Counted from the stretch's first letter, positions 18,139 to 27,543 are shown. The stretch: DNA of 33,591 nt from Rikenellaceae bacterium DTU049 (GCA_001513285.1 LFTI01000066.1:12657-46247), one strand, 5' to 3'. Program-made: numbers and translations. The notes: generated by a model from the sequence alone, not told the origin.

Positions 18139-18330
18139 TAATTTACTTTTCTTTGTCAACCACACAAAGAAAAGTAACAAAAGAAAAGTCTCCGCAGGGG
18201 AAATGATTTGATAAAACTACGCAATCACCTCTTGGGGTTTACAAACTCGCAAGCTTTAGCTTGCTCAAACAGTGTAAACCCTTATGCCTATCCCTGCTTG
18301 CTTGTTTTATTACAAATCATTTCCCAATGC
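18139..18330 (+). repeat. Large nested-hairpin intergenic element (inverted copy of 1-60 plus extension)
   Basis: The left part (18139-18198) is the inverted partner of window bases 1-60. The right part (about 18199-18325) is flanked by the inverted pair GGGAAATGATTTG / CAAATCATTTCCC with TAAAAC / GTTTTAT just inside. Within lie a second pair, GGGTTTACA / TGTAAACCC, and an inner hairpin, GCAAGCTTTAGCTTGC. No reading frame of interest is present. Downstream to 18553 is AT-rich DNA. Confidence 0.75.
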
Positions 18331-18478
18331 GGTATTGCTAGAGCTTAATAATAATTGTAAAGGTATTCTTTAATTTAAATTCTTTGATTAATAACCACCT
18401 ACAAAAAACTAGTAATTCTCAACAAATAGAAGTTATGCAATATGTTAATTTATTTATATGTTTTAAGAAAATTATTAG

Positions 18479-18530
18479 TTGTCAATTATTTATTTTTAAA
18501 AATAATGATACTTTTAAATAATTTTGACAA
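18479..18530. other. Imperfect inverted repeat after the SNF2 gene
   Basis: TTGTCAATTATTTA pairs with TAAATAATTTTGACAA, with a two-base bulge. It lies 24 bases beyond the stop of the SNF2 gene, so it could act as a 3' stem or weak terminator. There is no T run on the minus strand, so this is tentative. Confidence 0.3.
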
Positions 18531-18553
18531 TACTATATTTTTTAAACGCTTTA

Positions 18554-21502
18554 TTACTCAAATAGCTTGCCAAGATCATCTTCGGTAATAGGTATTCTTT
18601 TAGTAGTATCGATTAATTGAGCAAATTTTAATTTTCTATTTTGTAATATTAAAATTTTTTCTTCTATAGAATCTTTTACAATGAATTTATAAGAAATTAC
18701 ATTTTTGTTTTGTCCTATACGATGAGTACGATTAATGGCTTGGTACTCTACGGCAGGATTCCACCACGGATCTAGTAAAAAAACAAAATCTGCTGCTGTT
18801 AGATTTAAACCTACACCACCAGCTTTTAGAGACATTAGTATAAGTTTAATATCTTTATTATTTTGAAATTCATTTACTATCTGCATTCTTTCCGCCATAG
18901 GAGTACTACCTGTAAGCATTAGAAAAGGAATATTATGAGCTTCTAAATATTCTTTATAAAGATTTAAATGCTTTACAAATTGAGAAAACATTACTAGTTT
19001 ATTGTCAGAAATGATAATTTTATTAATATTTTCTATTACATCGTTAAATTTCCCACTTTCATCCTTGTAATTTTTATCAATTATAGCTGGATGATTAGCT
19101 ATCAACCTTAGTCTAGTGATACCTGAGAGTATGGATAAATAAGCTTTATCAAAACCTACTCTTTGTTTAAGGTCTAAAAGATAATTACGTATTTCACTTT
19201 TCTTTTCTTCATAATAGCTAAGCTGCTGCTCTGTCATGACAGAATAATAAGTGCGTTCAGTCAATGGCGGCAACTCTTTAGCTACCATATCTTTGGTACG
19301 TCTTAGAATAAATGGACTAATGATTTGTTGTAGGCTTTTTTCTGTGCCTTTATGGGCATCTTTCTCAATAGGTATCATAAATTTTTTCCTAAAAGTATTG
19401 AGATCGCCTAATAAATTTGGATTTACAAATGTCATTTGAGACCATAAATCTACTATTGTATTTTCTATTGGTGTACCAGTGAGTACAAATTTACGTTTAG
19501 CATTTAGTTTAGTAATTACTCTAAAAATCTTACTAGAAGGATTTTTGATAGCTTGGCTTTCATCTAAAAAAATATAATCAAAAGTATGCTTACTCAGTAT
19601 TTCGTAATCTTTTCTGACTGTCCCATAAGTTGTTAAAATCAAATCATACTTAGCTAGTATATGAGAGTCTATTTTGCGATTAGTACCATAATACACAAAA
19701 TATGATAAAACAGGAGCAGTAGTTTTGATTTCATTAATCCAATTATATATTAATGAAAGGGGCATCACTATTAAAACTGATAATTTTCGTTCTTTGAAAA
19801 GTGTATTTTTCTCAAAATTTTTAGACGATTGTGGTATTAACTTTTGATTTTCATCTTTTTTGTATGCAAGAAAGGCTAATACTTGTATAGTTTTACCTAA
19901 TCCCATATCATCGCTAAGAATACCACCAAAGCCGTGTTGATCTAAAAAATCGAACCAGTTAACGCCCTTTTGTTGATATGGTCTGAGGGTTTTTCTTACA
20001 GACGGTGGCACCTTAACATTAGCTATTTGATCTAGTTTTAATTGTTTAACGTCAATATCTATTTTAGAATTAGGTGTTGGAATATTTCTAAAAAGTTCTA
20101 TTTGTGATTTAGATACTGATATGCTATTATGTCCATTTTGAGATAATATGGCTACTTCTTTATATTTAGCAAACCATTCCCTCGGCAATAGAGCGATTTT
20201 GCCATTTGGCAAAATGTATTCTCTTCTATTTTCTAGAATATTATTCCTCAATAAATAAAATGGCACACTATAATCATCAAAATACACCTCTATTTGCAAA
20301 TCAAACCAATCAATGCCACTTTTTTTGATTTTCTGTTTTAGCTCTACTTTGCCCAGAAAATATTTATCTTTTAATCTATCTATATCTAACTCTATATTTT
20401 TATTAGTAAAAAGCTCTTTGTTTAAGTTAATAAAATTAATATAATCATATAAAGTCTCATTTTCATTAACTTCATTGTCATCTTCATTAGTATCAATTAG
20501 GATAAAATTATTATAAAATTTATGTTTTAATCCTATGAAATTTAAATAATTTATTGTTTCGTTTTCAAAATCTTTATTTCTCTTTATTTTAGTAATATTA
20601 ATTACACCGTTATCATCATTAAATTCAACAAAACAATCTTTTTTGTCACTAAAAGCAATCTCTTCGTCATGATAGCGGAAAAACAAACTAAGTACAGGCT
20701 TCAGATCTAATCCTATTTCTAATCTTAAAATAGGTATAGGAGAAATGGATAATTCTTTGACAACAAAATCTCCATTTAGCTCCACAGGCAATTGCTTTTC
20801 GAGTAATGGTTTTATAAATTTATTAATATAAGTAATTTCATGAGATTGTGGGATAAAAATCTCTTTTTTTTCTAAAAATGGTTCTATTTTTTTGCCATCT
20901 ATACCATCATCAGTAGTATATAAAACGCCATTATTTATTACCCAGCATGGCAAATAGTTTAAAATATAGGTATTTTCTTTTGACAAATTTATAATTTTAT
21001 CATTTACCTTGGTTTTTAAACTATATTTAATGCCTTGATTATTTTTGTTAAAAATAAATATTATATCTAATGGATTAGAACTAAAATGAATTGGCTCCTC
21101 GCCAATAATTACACTATCTCGATCTCCTTTGTTATATAGAGGTATTCCATTTTTTTCTAATATTTCAAGAAGTTTATTTGTTTTTTCGCGTAGATAATTG
21201 GTAATTATTTTAAAATTTTTTTCATTTAAATTAGCTAATTCATATTCAATATTTAATGTGTCTAAGTGAAAAACATTGGCTATATGTAGATAGGTCATCA
21301 TAGAGCATAATTCTAGTGCTTTTTTAGTAGGTTCATCTATATCAATTGATACATTTTTTAATGTAACTGGTTTATAAGCAGCACTGAATTGACCATTTTT
21401 CAATATATTAACCTCATATGGTACTACCATCCAATCAAAATATTTATCTTTTACAATTGTAAAAATAATTCGCTTATCCACAGTTTTTGTATTCTTTTGC
21501 AA
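18554..21502 (-). CDS. SNF2-family DEAD/DEAH-box helicase-like ATPase
   Basis: This 982-residue cytosolic protein has an N-terminal region of about 480 residues without clear motifs, then a SNF2 ATPase. Motif I is DDMGLGKT (about 531-538), motif II is DESQ (about 646) in place of DEAH, motif III is LTGTPIEN, and the helicase C lobe carries LMSLKAGGVGLNLT, DPWWNPAVE and QAINRTHRIGQ (motifs V and VI). Such proteins translocate on double-stranded DNA or remodel nucleoprotein complexes; bacterial members are HepA/RapA-like in the motor only. The track start is a TTG that overlaps a TATATTTG box (21500-21507). Translation may instead begin at GTG 21481, or the box may be fortuitous. The conserved-looking YFDWMVVPYEV stretch argues against starting at the later ATG. 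Confidence 0.88.
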   Translation of the reverse strand: MQKNTKTVDKRIIFTIVKDKYFDWMVVPYEVNILKNGQFSAAYKPVTLKNVSIDIDEPTKKALELCSMMTYLHIANVFHLDTLNIEYELANLNEKNFKIITNYLREKTNKLLEILEKNGIPLYNKGDRDSVIIGEEPIHFSSNPLDIIFIFNKNNQGIKYSLKTKVNDKIINLSKENTYILNYLPCWVINNGVLYTTDDGIDGKKIEPFLEKKEIFIPQSHEITYINKFIKPLLEKQLPVELNGDFVVKELSISPIPILRLEIGLDLKPVLSLFFRYHDEEIAFSDKKDCFVEFNDDNGVINITKIKRNKDFENETINYLNFIGLKHKFYNNFILIDTNEDDNEVNENETLYDYINFINLNKELFTNKNIELDIDRLKDKYFLGKVELKQKIKKSGIDWFDLQIEVYFDDYSVPFYLLRNNILENRREYILPNGKIALLPREWFAKYKEVAILSQNGHNSISVSKSQIELFRNIPTPNSKIDIDVKQLKLDQIANVKVPPSVRKTLRPYQQKGVNWFDFLDQHGFGGILSDDMGLGKTIQVLAFLAYKKDENQKLIPQSSKNFEKNTLFKERKLSVLIVMPLSLIYNWINEIKTTAPVLSYFVYYGTNRKIDSHILAKYDLILTTYGTVRKDYEILSKHTFDYIFLDESQAIKNPSSKIFRVITKLNAKRKFVLTGTPIENTIVDLWSQMTFVNPNLLGDLNTFRKKFMIPIEKDAHKGTEKSLQQIISPFILRRTKDMVAKELPPLTERTYYSVMTEQQLSYYEEKKSEIRNYLLDLKQRVGFDKAYLSILSGITRLRLIANHPAIIDKNYKDESGKFNDVIENINKIIISDNKLVMFSQFVKHLNLYKEYLEAHNIPFLMLTGSTPMAERMQIVNEFQNNKDIKLILMSLKAGGVGLNLTAADFVFLLDPWWNPAVEYQAINRTHRIGQNKNVISYKFIVKDSIEEKILILQNRKLKFAQLIDTTKRIPITEDDLGKLFE

Positions 21503-21507
21503 ATATA
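21500..21507 (-). promoter_or_regulatory. Possible -7 box TATATTTG of the SNF2 gene
   Basis: An exact TAnnTTTG match on the minus strand, overlapping the TTG start given by the ORF track. If functional, the leader is nearly absent and the start moves to GTG 21481 or beyond. Confidence 0.4.
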
Positions 21508-21540
21508 ATAATTATAGTTTAATTTAAAAAATTTATATAA

Positions 21541-21579
21541 TAAAAAAAGCGATGTAAAGTTTTCATTTACATCGCTTTA
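21541..21579 (-). terminator. Rho-independent terminator of tpx
   Basis: A perfect 13-bp stem, AAAGCGATGTAAA/TTTACATCGCTTT (21546-21558 with 21566-21578), with a 7-nt loop. On the minus strand it ends in a run of T. It separates tpx from the downstream SNF2 gene. Confidence 0.9.
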
Positions 21580-21597
21580 TGTTTTTTTTGATAAAGA

Positions 21598-22110
21598 TTA
21601 TATCATCTTGAGAGCTTCTAATGCAGAATTATAATTAGGTTCATTAGTGGCTTCTTTTACATATTCCACATATCTAATTATACCATTAGTATCTATTATT
21701 ACAACACCTCGAGCTAATAGCATTAATTCTTCTATTAGAAATCCATATTTTTCACCAAATTCTCTATATTTATAATCACTTAATGGTATTACATTTTTAA
21801 TACCTTCTGCAGCACAGAATCTATTAAGAGCAAAAGGCAAATCCATAGATAAAGTTAGCACTACTGTATTATCATCCATAGAAGTAGCTAATTTATTAAA
21901 AGTACGCGTTTGTGTAGCACATACAGGCGTATCAACGGATGGCATAATAGATAAAATTATTTTTTTCCCTTTAAAATCATATAAATTTTTTTCATTTAAA
22001 TCTTTATCTACAACTTTAAAGTCTGGAGCTTCTAAGCCAACTTTAACTAAATTACCTAATAAGGTTACTGGATTTCCACCAAATGTTATTATTCCTTTAT
22101 TTCTTTCCAT
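21598..22110 (-). CDS. tpx: Thiol peroxidase Tpx (atypical 2-Cys peroxiredoxin)
   Basis: Tpx reduces hydrogen and lipid hydroperoxides in the cytosol with thioredoxin as electron donor. From the ATG at 22110 the protein has 170 residues, close to the 168 of the E. coli enzyme. The peroxidatic site is DTPVCATQTR (Thr61, Cys64, Arg69). The resolving cysteine is Cys99 in DLPFALNRFCAAEG, the position typical of Tpx. The ORF-track start is 20 codons upstream, but a TAATTTTG -7 box at 22128-22135 lies inside that extension, and MERNKGIITFGGNPVTLLG is the usual family N-terminus. It is a single-gene unit with its own promoter box and terminator. Confidence 0.95.
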   Translation of the reverse strand: MERNKGIITFGGNPVTLLGNLVKVGLEAPDFKVVDKDLNEKNLYDFKGKKIILSIMPSVDTPVCATQTRTFNKLATSMDDNTVVLTLSMDLPFALNRFCAAEGIKNVIPLSDYKYREFGEKYGFLIEELMLLARGVVIIDTNGIIRYVEYVKEATNEPNYNSALEALKMI

Positions 22111-22127
22111 AATTTTTTTGTTTTCTA

Positions 22128-22135
22128 CAAAATTA
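22128..22135 (-). promoter_or_regulatory. -7 promoter box TAATTTTG of tpx
   Basis: A TAnnTTTG match on the minus strand, 17 bases upstream of the ATG at 22110. It fixes the shorter start. Confidence 0.6.
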
Positions 22136-22272
22136 ATCATAAATAGTTTATCCCCATTAATAACTGACAAATATCACGTAAATCATCAAAATTATTAAAA
22201 ATAAAATAAAAAATACTGATCTTTTGATCTTTAAAAAATTTTAAAAAAATTTTTTTATTAAAAAAAATTATG

Positions 22273-22280
22273 TAATTTTG
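22273..22280 (+). promoter_or_regulatory. -7 promoter box TAATTTTG of tRNA-Met/Ile2
   Basis: A TAnnTTTG match ending 11 bases before the tRNA, with an A/T tract upstream. Confidence 0.65.
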
Positions 22281-22291
22281 CAAACGCAAAA

Positions 22292-22365
22292 GGGCCCATA
22301 GCTCAGTTGGTTAGAGCAACTGACTCATAATCAGTAGGTCCCAGGTTCAAGTCCTGGTGGGCCCA
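22292..22365 (+). tRNA. tRNA with anticodon CAT (elongator Met or Ile2)
   Basis: A complete cloverleaf: acceptor GGGCCCA/TGGGCCC, D-arm GCTCAGTTGGTTAGAGC, anticodon stem ACTGA/TCAGT around CTCATAA (anticodon CAT), T-arm CCAGG-TTCAAGT-CCTGG, discriminator A. No CCA is encoded. The paired first acceptor base argues against an initiator tRNA. Elongator Met and lysidine-modified Ile2 cannot be separated by eye. Confidence 0.93.
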
Positions 22366-22409
22366 CTTATATCAAGTCATATATTCCAAGCTAAAAATTA
22401 CTATATTTT

Positions 22410-23282
22410 TCAAAAATAAAATGAATGAAATTTCAATTTTTTTTGAGATAACTCTATAGTAGGCATAGGTGTTTTGATGTATTTAAGTGGATAAAAGATA
22501 TATTTCCACTTTCCTATATTAGTTTGATTTATAATTTTCCACCAGTCTATATCTATAGATAAATAAAATTGCTTATAAGGAACTAAATCAGACATTACGA
22601 TGTCTTGCTCATAGGGATTTCCATAAATCATTGCTTCTGCTCCATATCCAAATGAAAACATTAAAAAATCTGGTAAATTATTATCTATTTTGCTGATTGG
22701 TATAGATATCCAATAAGTTTGTCCATTGTAATCTTTTAACATTTGTTGCCTAAAATTATTTCCTAATAATTCTGGCCTTTGTTGTGCCCATTTTGTTTGA
22801 TGAAAAGAAAATTTTAATTGCACATCATCATTTAAAAATGTAGCTGCCATTATACCTGCTACATTTAATAATAAATCACTAATAGAAAATCCCCATCCTT
22901 CACTAAAACCATCCATTATTTCTATGCTAGCTAAATATGTAAATGTTATTATAGGTGAAGATATTTTACTTTGAGTACAATTTTCTAATAAGTCATTATT
23001 AAGATTTGTTAAAGAATAAGCAGTGAAGAAATGTCCAGCTTTGTCCATTTCAAGCCATTCTCTGCTATCATCAAAAAAATGAAATTTCCCTGAATTATAT
23101 TGATAATACCAACTATAATAAGTATAAACACTTATACCTGCATAGATACTACTTAAAACTGTAATAGATTTATTTTTGCAATCGTATTCATTAATATTTG
23201 ATTGTGATAGCAAAAATTTATTATTTGCATACAAAAAAAGAAGAAGAAGTATAATTTTTTTAAAATTGTAAAACATTGTCAT
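22410..23282 (-). CDS. DUF2279-like exported protein
   Basis: The protein has about 290 residues and an N-terminal signal or anchor (KKIILLLLFLYANNKFLLSQ). The core contains the conserved-looking stretches EMDKAGHFFTAY and EIMDGFSEGWGFSISDLLLNVAG, typical of Bacteroidota DUF2279 proteins. These suggest a small membrane-associated helical bundle with His, Asp and Glu in a polar pocket. The remainder is a Tyr/Trp-rich tail. The biochemical role is unknown. The ORF-track start (TTG, 23294) overlaps a TATCTTTG -7 box at 23292-23299, so translation should begin at ATG 23282 or 23276. The gene is divergent from gyrA. Confidence 0.75.
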   Translation of the reverse strand: MTMFYNFKKIILLLLFLYANNKFLLSQSNINEYDCKNKSITVLSSIYAGISVYTYYSWYYQYNSGKFHFFDDSREWLEMDKAGHFFTAYSLTNLNNDLLENCTQSKISSPIITFTYLASIEIMDGFSEGWGFSISDLLLNVAGIMAATFLNDDVQLKFSFHQTKWAQQRPELLGNNFRQQMLKDYNGQTYWISIPISKIDNNLPDFLMFSFGYGAEAMIYGNPYEQDIVMSDLVPYKQFYLSIDIDWWKIINQTNIGKWKYIFYPLKYIKTPMPTIELSQKKLKFHSFYF

Positions 23283-23291
23283 TGATATATT

Positions 23292-23299
23292 CAAAGATA
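23292..23299 (-). promoter_or_regulatory. -7 promoter box TATCTTTG of the DUF2279-like gene
   Basis: An exact TAnnTTTG match on the minus strand, 9 bases upstream of ATG 23282, implying a near-leaderless transcript. Confidence 0.5.
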
Positions 23300-23360
23300 A
23301 TATAATTTTAAAATAATAGCCTATAAATATTTAAACATTTTTTTAATTTAAAATAAAAAC

Positions 23361-23400
23361 CATCCCTTTCCGCCCCCAATTTTTTATCCCCCTTCCCCTC
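23361..23400 (-). other. C-rich tract; G-rich strand could form a G-quadruplex
   Basis: In otherwise very AT-rich DNA this 40-base tract has four C runs on the plus strand (CCC, CCCCC, CCCCC, CCCC), giving G runs on the minus strand with loops of 2, 10 and 6 bases. It lies in the 357-base divergent gap between the DUF2279-like gene and gyrA. The rest of that gap to the gyrA promoter box is AT-rich with no other signal. Confidence 0.45.
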
Positions 23401-23610
23401 ATATTTTAAATTATTGCTCTTATTCTTGCTTTTCCATTAAAAACTTACTTCCTACAAAATTATTAAAATTAATTCTTTATTCTATACATAAAATTATAGT
23501 AATTAATATTAATAAAATAAAACAGCTATATATAATTAAAATTAGAAATAACTAGTAATATTTTTTGAAAAATTGCCATTTTTTTATTTTACCTTTTGAT
23601 TTATTTTTAG

Positions 23611-23618
23611 TAAATTTG
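23611..23618 (+). promoter_or_regulatory. -7 promoter box TAAATTTG of gyrA
   Basis: An exact TAnnTTTG match 21 bases upstream of ATG 23640. It lies inside the ORF-track extension and excludes the earlier start at 23565. Confidence 0.65.
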
Positions 23619-23639
23619 CAAATAAATATTTACTATATC

Positions 23640-26198
23640 ATGGATGAAGAAAATGAATTAACTCAAGGAGGAGGGCAGATTTTTGATATTAACATAGAAG
23701 AGCACATGAAGACTGCCTATATTAACTATTCTATGTCTGTAATAGTTTCTAGAGCTCTGCCAGATGTACGTGATGGACTAAAACCAGTACATAGACGAGT
23801 TTTATTTGGTATGTTTGAGTTGGGATTGTATTCTAATAGGCCAACTAAGAAAAGTGCTCGTATTGTAGGTGAAGTATTAGGTAAATATCACCCACATGGT
23901 GATTCATCTGTTTATGATGCAATGGTACGTTTGGCTCAACCCTGGTCTATGCGTTATCCATTAGTTGATGGACAAGGTAATTTCGGTTCTATAGATGGAG
24001 ATAGCCCCGCAGCAATGCGTTATACAGAAGCTAAACTAAGTAAATTAGCTGAAGAAATGCTCGCTGATTTAGATAAAGACACAGTAGATTTTCAAAATAA
24101 TTTTGATGATTCACTTCGTGAACCTATGGTTTTACCTGCTAAAATTCCTAATTTGCTTCTTAATGGTTCATCAGGTATCGCTGTTGGTATGGCTACAAAT
24201 ATGCCACCTCATAATCTTGGTGAAATTGTAGATGGTATTATAGCTTACATCGATAATAGAGATATAACGGTTGAAGAATTAATGAACTTTATCAAAGGGC
24301 CTGATTTCCCAACTGGTGGTTTAATATATGGTATTGATGGAGTAATAGAAGCATATAAAACAGGAAGAGGTAGAGTAGTGGTACGTGGTGAAGCTGAGTT
24401 TGTAGAAAATAATAATAAATCCCAAATAATAATCTCTAGCATTCCTTATCAAGTAAATAAAAGTGATCTTGTTCAGAAAATAGCTAATTTAGTAGAATCA
24501 AAAAAGATCGATGGTATCACAGATATTCGTGATGAATCTGATAAAGATGGCATCCGTGTAGTTATAGACCTACGTCGTGATGCTAATGCTAATGTTATTC
24601 TCAATTCTTTATATAAATTTAGTCCTCTACAATCTTCTTTTAGTATTAATAATATTGCTCTTGTTAATGGAAAGCCAGAAACATTGAATCTCATTCAGCT
24701 AATTCACTATTATGTAGAGCATCGCCACGAAGTTATTATTCGTAGATCTAAATATGAACTTAACGAAGCAGAAAAAAGAGCTCATATTTTACAAGGTCTA
24801 TTAAAAGCTTTAGATTTTATAGATGAGGTTATTGCTATCATCAGAGCTAGTGAAACTGTAGATCTAGCAAAAGCAAATTTGATAGAACGTTTCGACTTTT
24901 CTGATATCCAAGCTACTGCTATTGTAGATATGCGTCTACGAACATTGACAGGATTAGAACGAGATAAATTAGAAAGTGAATATGATGAACTAATGAAGAA
25001 AATTGCTTATCTACAAGACGTCTTGAGTAATGTAGACCTACAGATGCAAATAATAAAAGATGAGCTTTTAGAAATTAAACAAAAATACAATGACAAACCT
25101 CGCACAGAAATCGATGTTCATGGCAAAAATGTTAGAATTGAAGATTTAATAGCTGATGAACCTGTAGTCATTACTATATCACATCTGGGCTATATTAAAC
25201 GTACAAAACTGAGTGATTATCGTAGCCAAAATAGAGGTGGTAAGGGAAAAATAGCTTCAGATATAAGAAATGAAGATTTTATAGAAAATTTATATATCGC
25301 CACTAATCATGATTATTTATTACTTTTTACTAAAAAAGGCAAAGTCTATTGGTTGAGAGTTTTCGAAATACCAGAAGCAGCTCGTAATGCTAAAGGAAAA
25401 CCTATTCAAAACTTGATTGCTATAGATGCTGATGATAAAATTCAAACAATTATCAATACTAAAAATTTAGAAGATGCAGATGCTATAAAGGATGATTATG
25501 TTATTTTCATAACAACTAATGGAATAATTAAAAAGACTAGTTTGACTTTCTATGCTCGTCCACGCAGTAGTGGTATCATAGCTTTAGGTATTCAAGAAGA
25601 TGACAATCTTTTGCAAGTAGCGCACACACATGGTAATTCTGAAATATTTGTAGCTACTAGTGAGGGCAAAGCTGTTAGATTTGATGAAAAAGAAGTACGT
25701 CCTATGGGTAGGACAGCTACTGGTGTGAAAGCACTTTCTCTCAATTCTAGTACTGATAAAGTGATAGGTATGGTAGCATTGGAAAATGAAAATCAACAAA
25801 TTTTGGTTATTTCCGAGAAAGGTTATGGTAAACGCTCATTATTATCTGCTTATCGCAAAACTCACCGTGGTGCTAAAGGTGTCAAAGCTATGAATATTAC
25901 TGATAAAACAGGAAATATTGTTAGCATTATTGATGTCGATAACCCAGACGATGATATCATGATTATAACTAAAAACGGCATTGGTATTAGATTAAATATT
26001 TCTAATATTCCATTACTAAATAGAGTAACTCAAGGTGTTAGAATAATTAATTTAAATAGTGATGATGCTATCGCTTCTGTAGCTAAGATAGCTCATGATA
26101 TTGATAATGGTTCCATTAATGAAATAGAAGAAGATAATCTAAATAATGATGAAACTGATGTTACAATCAATCAAGATGCAAATCTAGATGAATTTTAA
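23640..26198 (+). CDS. gyrA: DNA gyrase subunit A
   Basis: GyrA is the breakage-reunion subunit of the GyrA2B2 gyrase that introduces negative supercoils. From ATG 23640 the protein has 852 residues, a normal length. The winged-helix/tower domain holds the active-site Tyr128 (AAMRYTE) and the quinolone region [12 protein letters not shown], with Ser89 and Asp93 at the E. coli Ser83 and Asp87 positions, so no classical quinolone-resistance change is present. The C-terminal beta-pinwheel (from about residue 500) carries the GyrA box variant QNRGGKG, which marks it as gyrase and not topoisomerase IV ParC. An acidic tail ends the protein. The ORF-track start adds 25 codons that cover the promoter box. 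A TPR gene follows after 67 bases. Confidence 0.97.
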   Translation: MDEENELTQGGGQIFDINIEEHMKTAYINYSMSVIVSRALPDVRDGLKPVHRRVLFGMFELGLYSNRPTKKSARIVGEVLGKYHPHGDSSVYDAMVRLAQPWSMRYPLVDGQGNFGSIDGDSPAAMRYTEAKLSKLAEEMLADLDKDTVDFQNNFDDSLREPMVLPAKIPNLLLNGSSGIAVGMATNMPPHNLGEIVDGIIAYIDNRDITVEELMNFIKGPDFPTGGLIYGIDGVIEAYKTGRGRVVVRGEAEFVENNNKSQIIISSIPYQVNKSDLVQKIANLVESKKIDGITDIRDESDKDGIRVVIDLRRDANANVILNSLYKFSPLQSSFSINNIALVNGKPETLNLIQLIHYYVEHRHEVIIRRSKYELNEAEKRAHILQGLLKALDFIDEVIAIIRASETVDLAKANLIERFDFSDIQATAIVDMRLRTLTGLERDKLESEYDELMKKIAYLQDVLSNVDLQMQIIKDELLEIKQKYNDKPRTEIDVHGKNVRIEDLIADEPVVITISHLGYIKRTKLSDYRSQNRGGKGKIASDIRNEDFIENLYIATNHDYLLLFTKKGKVYWLRVFEIPEAARNAKGKPIQNLIAIDADDKIQTIINTKNLEDADAIKDDYVIFITTNGIIKKTSLTFYARPRSSGIIALGIQEDDNLLQVAHTHGNSEIFVATSEGKAVRFDEKEVRPMGRTATGVKALSLNSSTDKVIGMVALENENQQILVISEKGYGKRSLLSAYRKTHRGAKGVKAMNITDKTGNIVSIIDVDNPDDDIMIITKNGIGIRLNISNIPLLNRVTQGVRIINLNSDDAIASVAKIAHDIDNGSINEIEEDNLNNDETDVTINQDANLDEF

Positions 26199-26228
26199 AA
26201 AAATATTTTAAAATTGGTAAAATGGTAT

Positions 26229-26236
26229 TATTTTTG
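26229..26236 (+). promoter_or_regulatory. -7 promoter box TATTTTTG of the TPR gene
   Basis: A TAnnTTTG match 29 bases upstream of ATG 26266. It suggests the TPR gene has its own start in addition to any read-through from gyrA. Confidence 0.5.
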
Positions 26237-26265
26237 TAGAAAATTTTATTAAAAAATATTTCAAT

Positions 26266-27486
26266 ATGAAAACTAAAATTTTGTTTTTAAGTATTATACT
26301 TTTAATGAGTATAAGTTCATTTGCACAATCAAATAAAGTATTAGATGCATACAATTATTTAAAAGCTGGTAAATTGGATAAAGCAAAAGCTGCTATAGAT
26401 GCTGCTGCTTTATATCCAGATACTAAAGATGATCCTAAAACATGGCTCTACAAAGGTAATGTTTATTTAGCCTTAGCTATTAAAGAAAGTGACCCCAAAA
26501 ATCCTTATAAAGATTTAGCTACTAATCCGTTAGATACTGCTCTAGAAGCTTATAAAAAATGCCTTATTTTGGATCCTAATTTTATCGCACCAAAAGCCAG
26601 TCCCAATAGTCCAAGAGTTGGACTTAAATTTGTAGCTGATGAGTATTATAATAAAGGAGCAAATTATTTTAATAATAAAGATTTTAATAATGCTCTTTCA
26701 TTTTTTGAAAAAACTAGAACTGTTAGAAAAATATATTCTAATACTCCAGATACCTTGGCTGATTTTTATGGTGCCGTGGCTGCTCTGAACCTTAAAGATA
26801 CTATTACTGCAGAAAAATATTTAAAAGAGTTAACAACATATGCTGAATACAAAAATCCTACTGCTTTTAATTTACTTTTTGATATTTATCTAGCTAAAAA
26901 AGATACTACAAATATGCTAAAAACTATTGAATTAGCTAAAAAAAGACTTCCTGATAATAATGACGTCCTCCTGCGTGAAATAAATTATTATTTAATTACA
27001 GGGGATATAGAAAAATCTCAAACCTTATTACAGGAAGCAATTGCTAAAGATCCTAATAATCATATGCTTTATTATGTAGTTGGGACTAATTATGATCAAC
27101 TATCGCAAGACACTACACTTAATCAAGAACGTAGAGATATGTTTTTCGAAGAAGCTAAAAAGTCTTACCAGAAAGCAATTGAACTGAATAATAATTTTTA
27201 TGAAGCTTATTATAACTATGGTGCATTATTATTTAATAAAGGTGTAGAAATTTTTAATATAGCTAATGCTCTACCACCAACTGCTCAGGCAGAATATGAG
27301 AATCTAAAGAAAGTTTATGAGGATTTATGGCATCAAGCATTACCTCTATTAGAAAAAGCTCTATCGTTACAACCCGATGACATTCCAACATTATATACAC
27401 TTAGAACTATCTATGCTAGATTATCAATGCCAGATAAACTCCAAGAAGTTAACCAAAAAATTGATAGTTTACAAAATAATCAATAA
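26266..27486 (+). CDS. Exported tetratricopeptide-repeat protein
   Basis: This 406-residue protein has a signal peptide (about 1-20, ending SSFAQ) and is therefore periplasmic. At least five TPR-like helical pairs are visible, for example LKAGKLDKAKAAIDAAAL (about 32), YYNKGANYFNNKDFNNALSFFEKT (about 127), ITGDIEKSQTLLQEAIAKDPNN (about 243), FEEAKKSYQKAIELNNNFYEAYYNYG (about 290) and LLEKALSLQPDDIPTLYTL near the end. TPR arrays bind peptides or scaffold complexes; no partner can be named. It is 67 bases downstream of gyrA and ends at a strong terminator. Confidence 0.88.
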   Translation: MKTKILFLSIILLMSISSFAQSNKVLDAYNYLKAGKLDKAKAAIDAAALYPDTKDDPKTWLYKGNVYLALAIKESDPKNPYKDLATNPLDTALEAYKKCLILDPNFIAPKASPNSPRVGLKFVADEYYNKGANYFNNKDFNNALSFFEKTRTVRKIYSNTPDTLADFYGAVAALNLKDTITAEKYLKELTTYAEYKNPTAFNLLFDIYLAKKDTTNMLKTIELAKKRLPDNNDVLLREINYYLITGDIEKSQTLLQEAIAKDPNNHMLYYVVGTNYDQLSQDTTLNQERRDMFFEEAKKSYQKAIELNNNFYEAYYNYGALLFNKGVEIFNIANALPPTAQAEYENLKKVYEDLWHQALPLLEKALSLQPDDIPTLYTLRTIYARLSMPDKLQEVNQKIDSLQNNQ

Positions 27487-27510
27487 TTAAATTCAAGTAA
27501 ATAATTATTA

Positions 27511-27543
27511 AAAGAGTTGTCATTTATGACAACTCTTTTTTTT
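27511..27543 (+). terminator. Rho-independent terminator after the TPR gene
   Basis: A perfect 12-bp stem, AAAGAGTTGTCA/TGACAACTCTTT, with a 4-nt loop (TTTA) and a following T run. It ends the gyrA-TPR unit. Confidence 0.92.

Noticed and set aside
23565-23639. Longer gyrA start
   Set aside because: The 25-codon extension contains the TAAATTTG promoter box and is not like GyrA N-termini; ATG 23640 fits the family.
24245-25799. Minus-strand ORFs within gyrA (24245, 24473, 25584)
   Set aside because: Antisense shadows of a well-conserved coding region without start signals.
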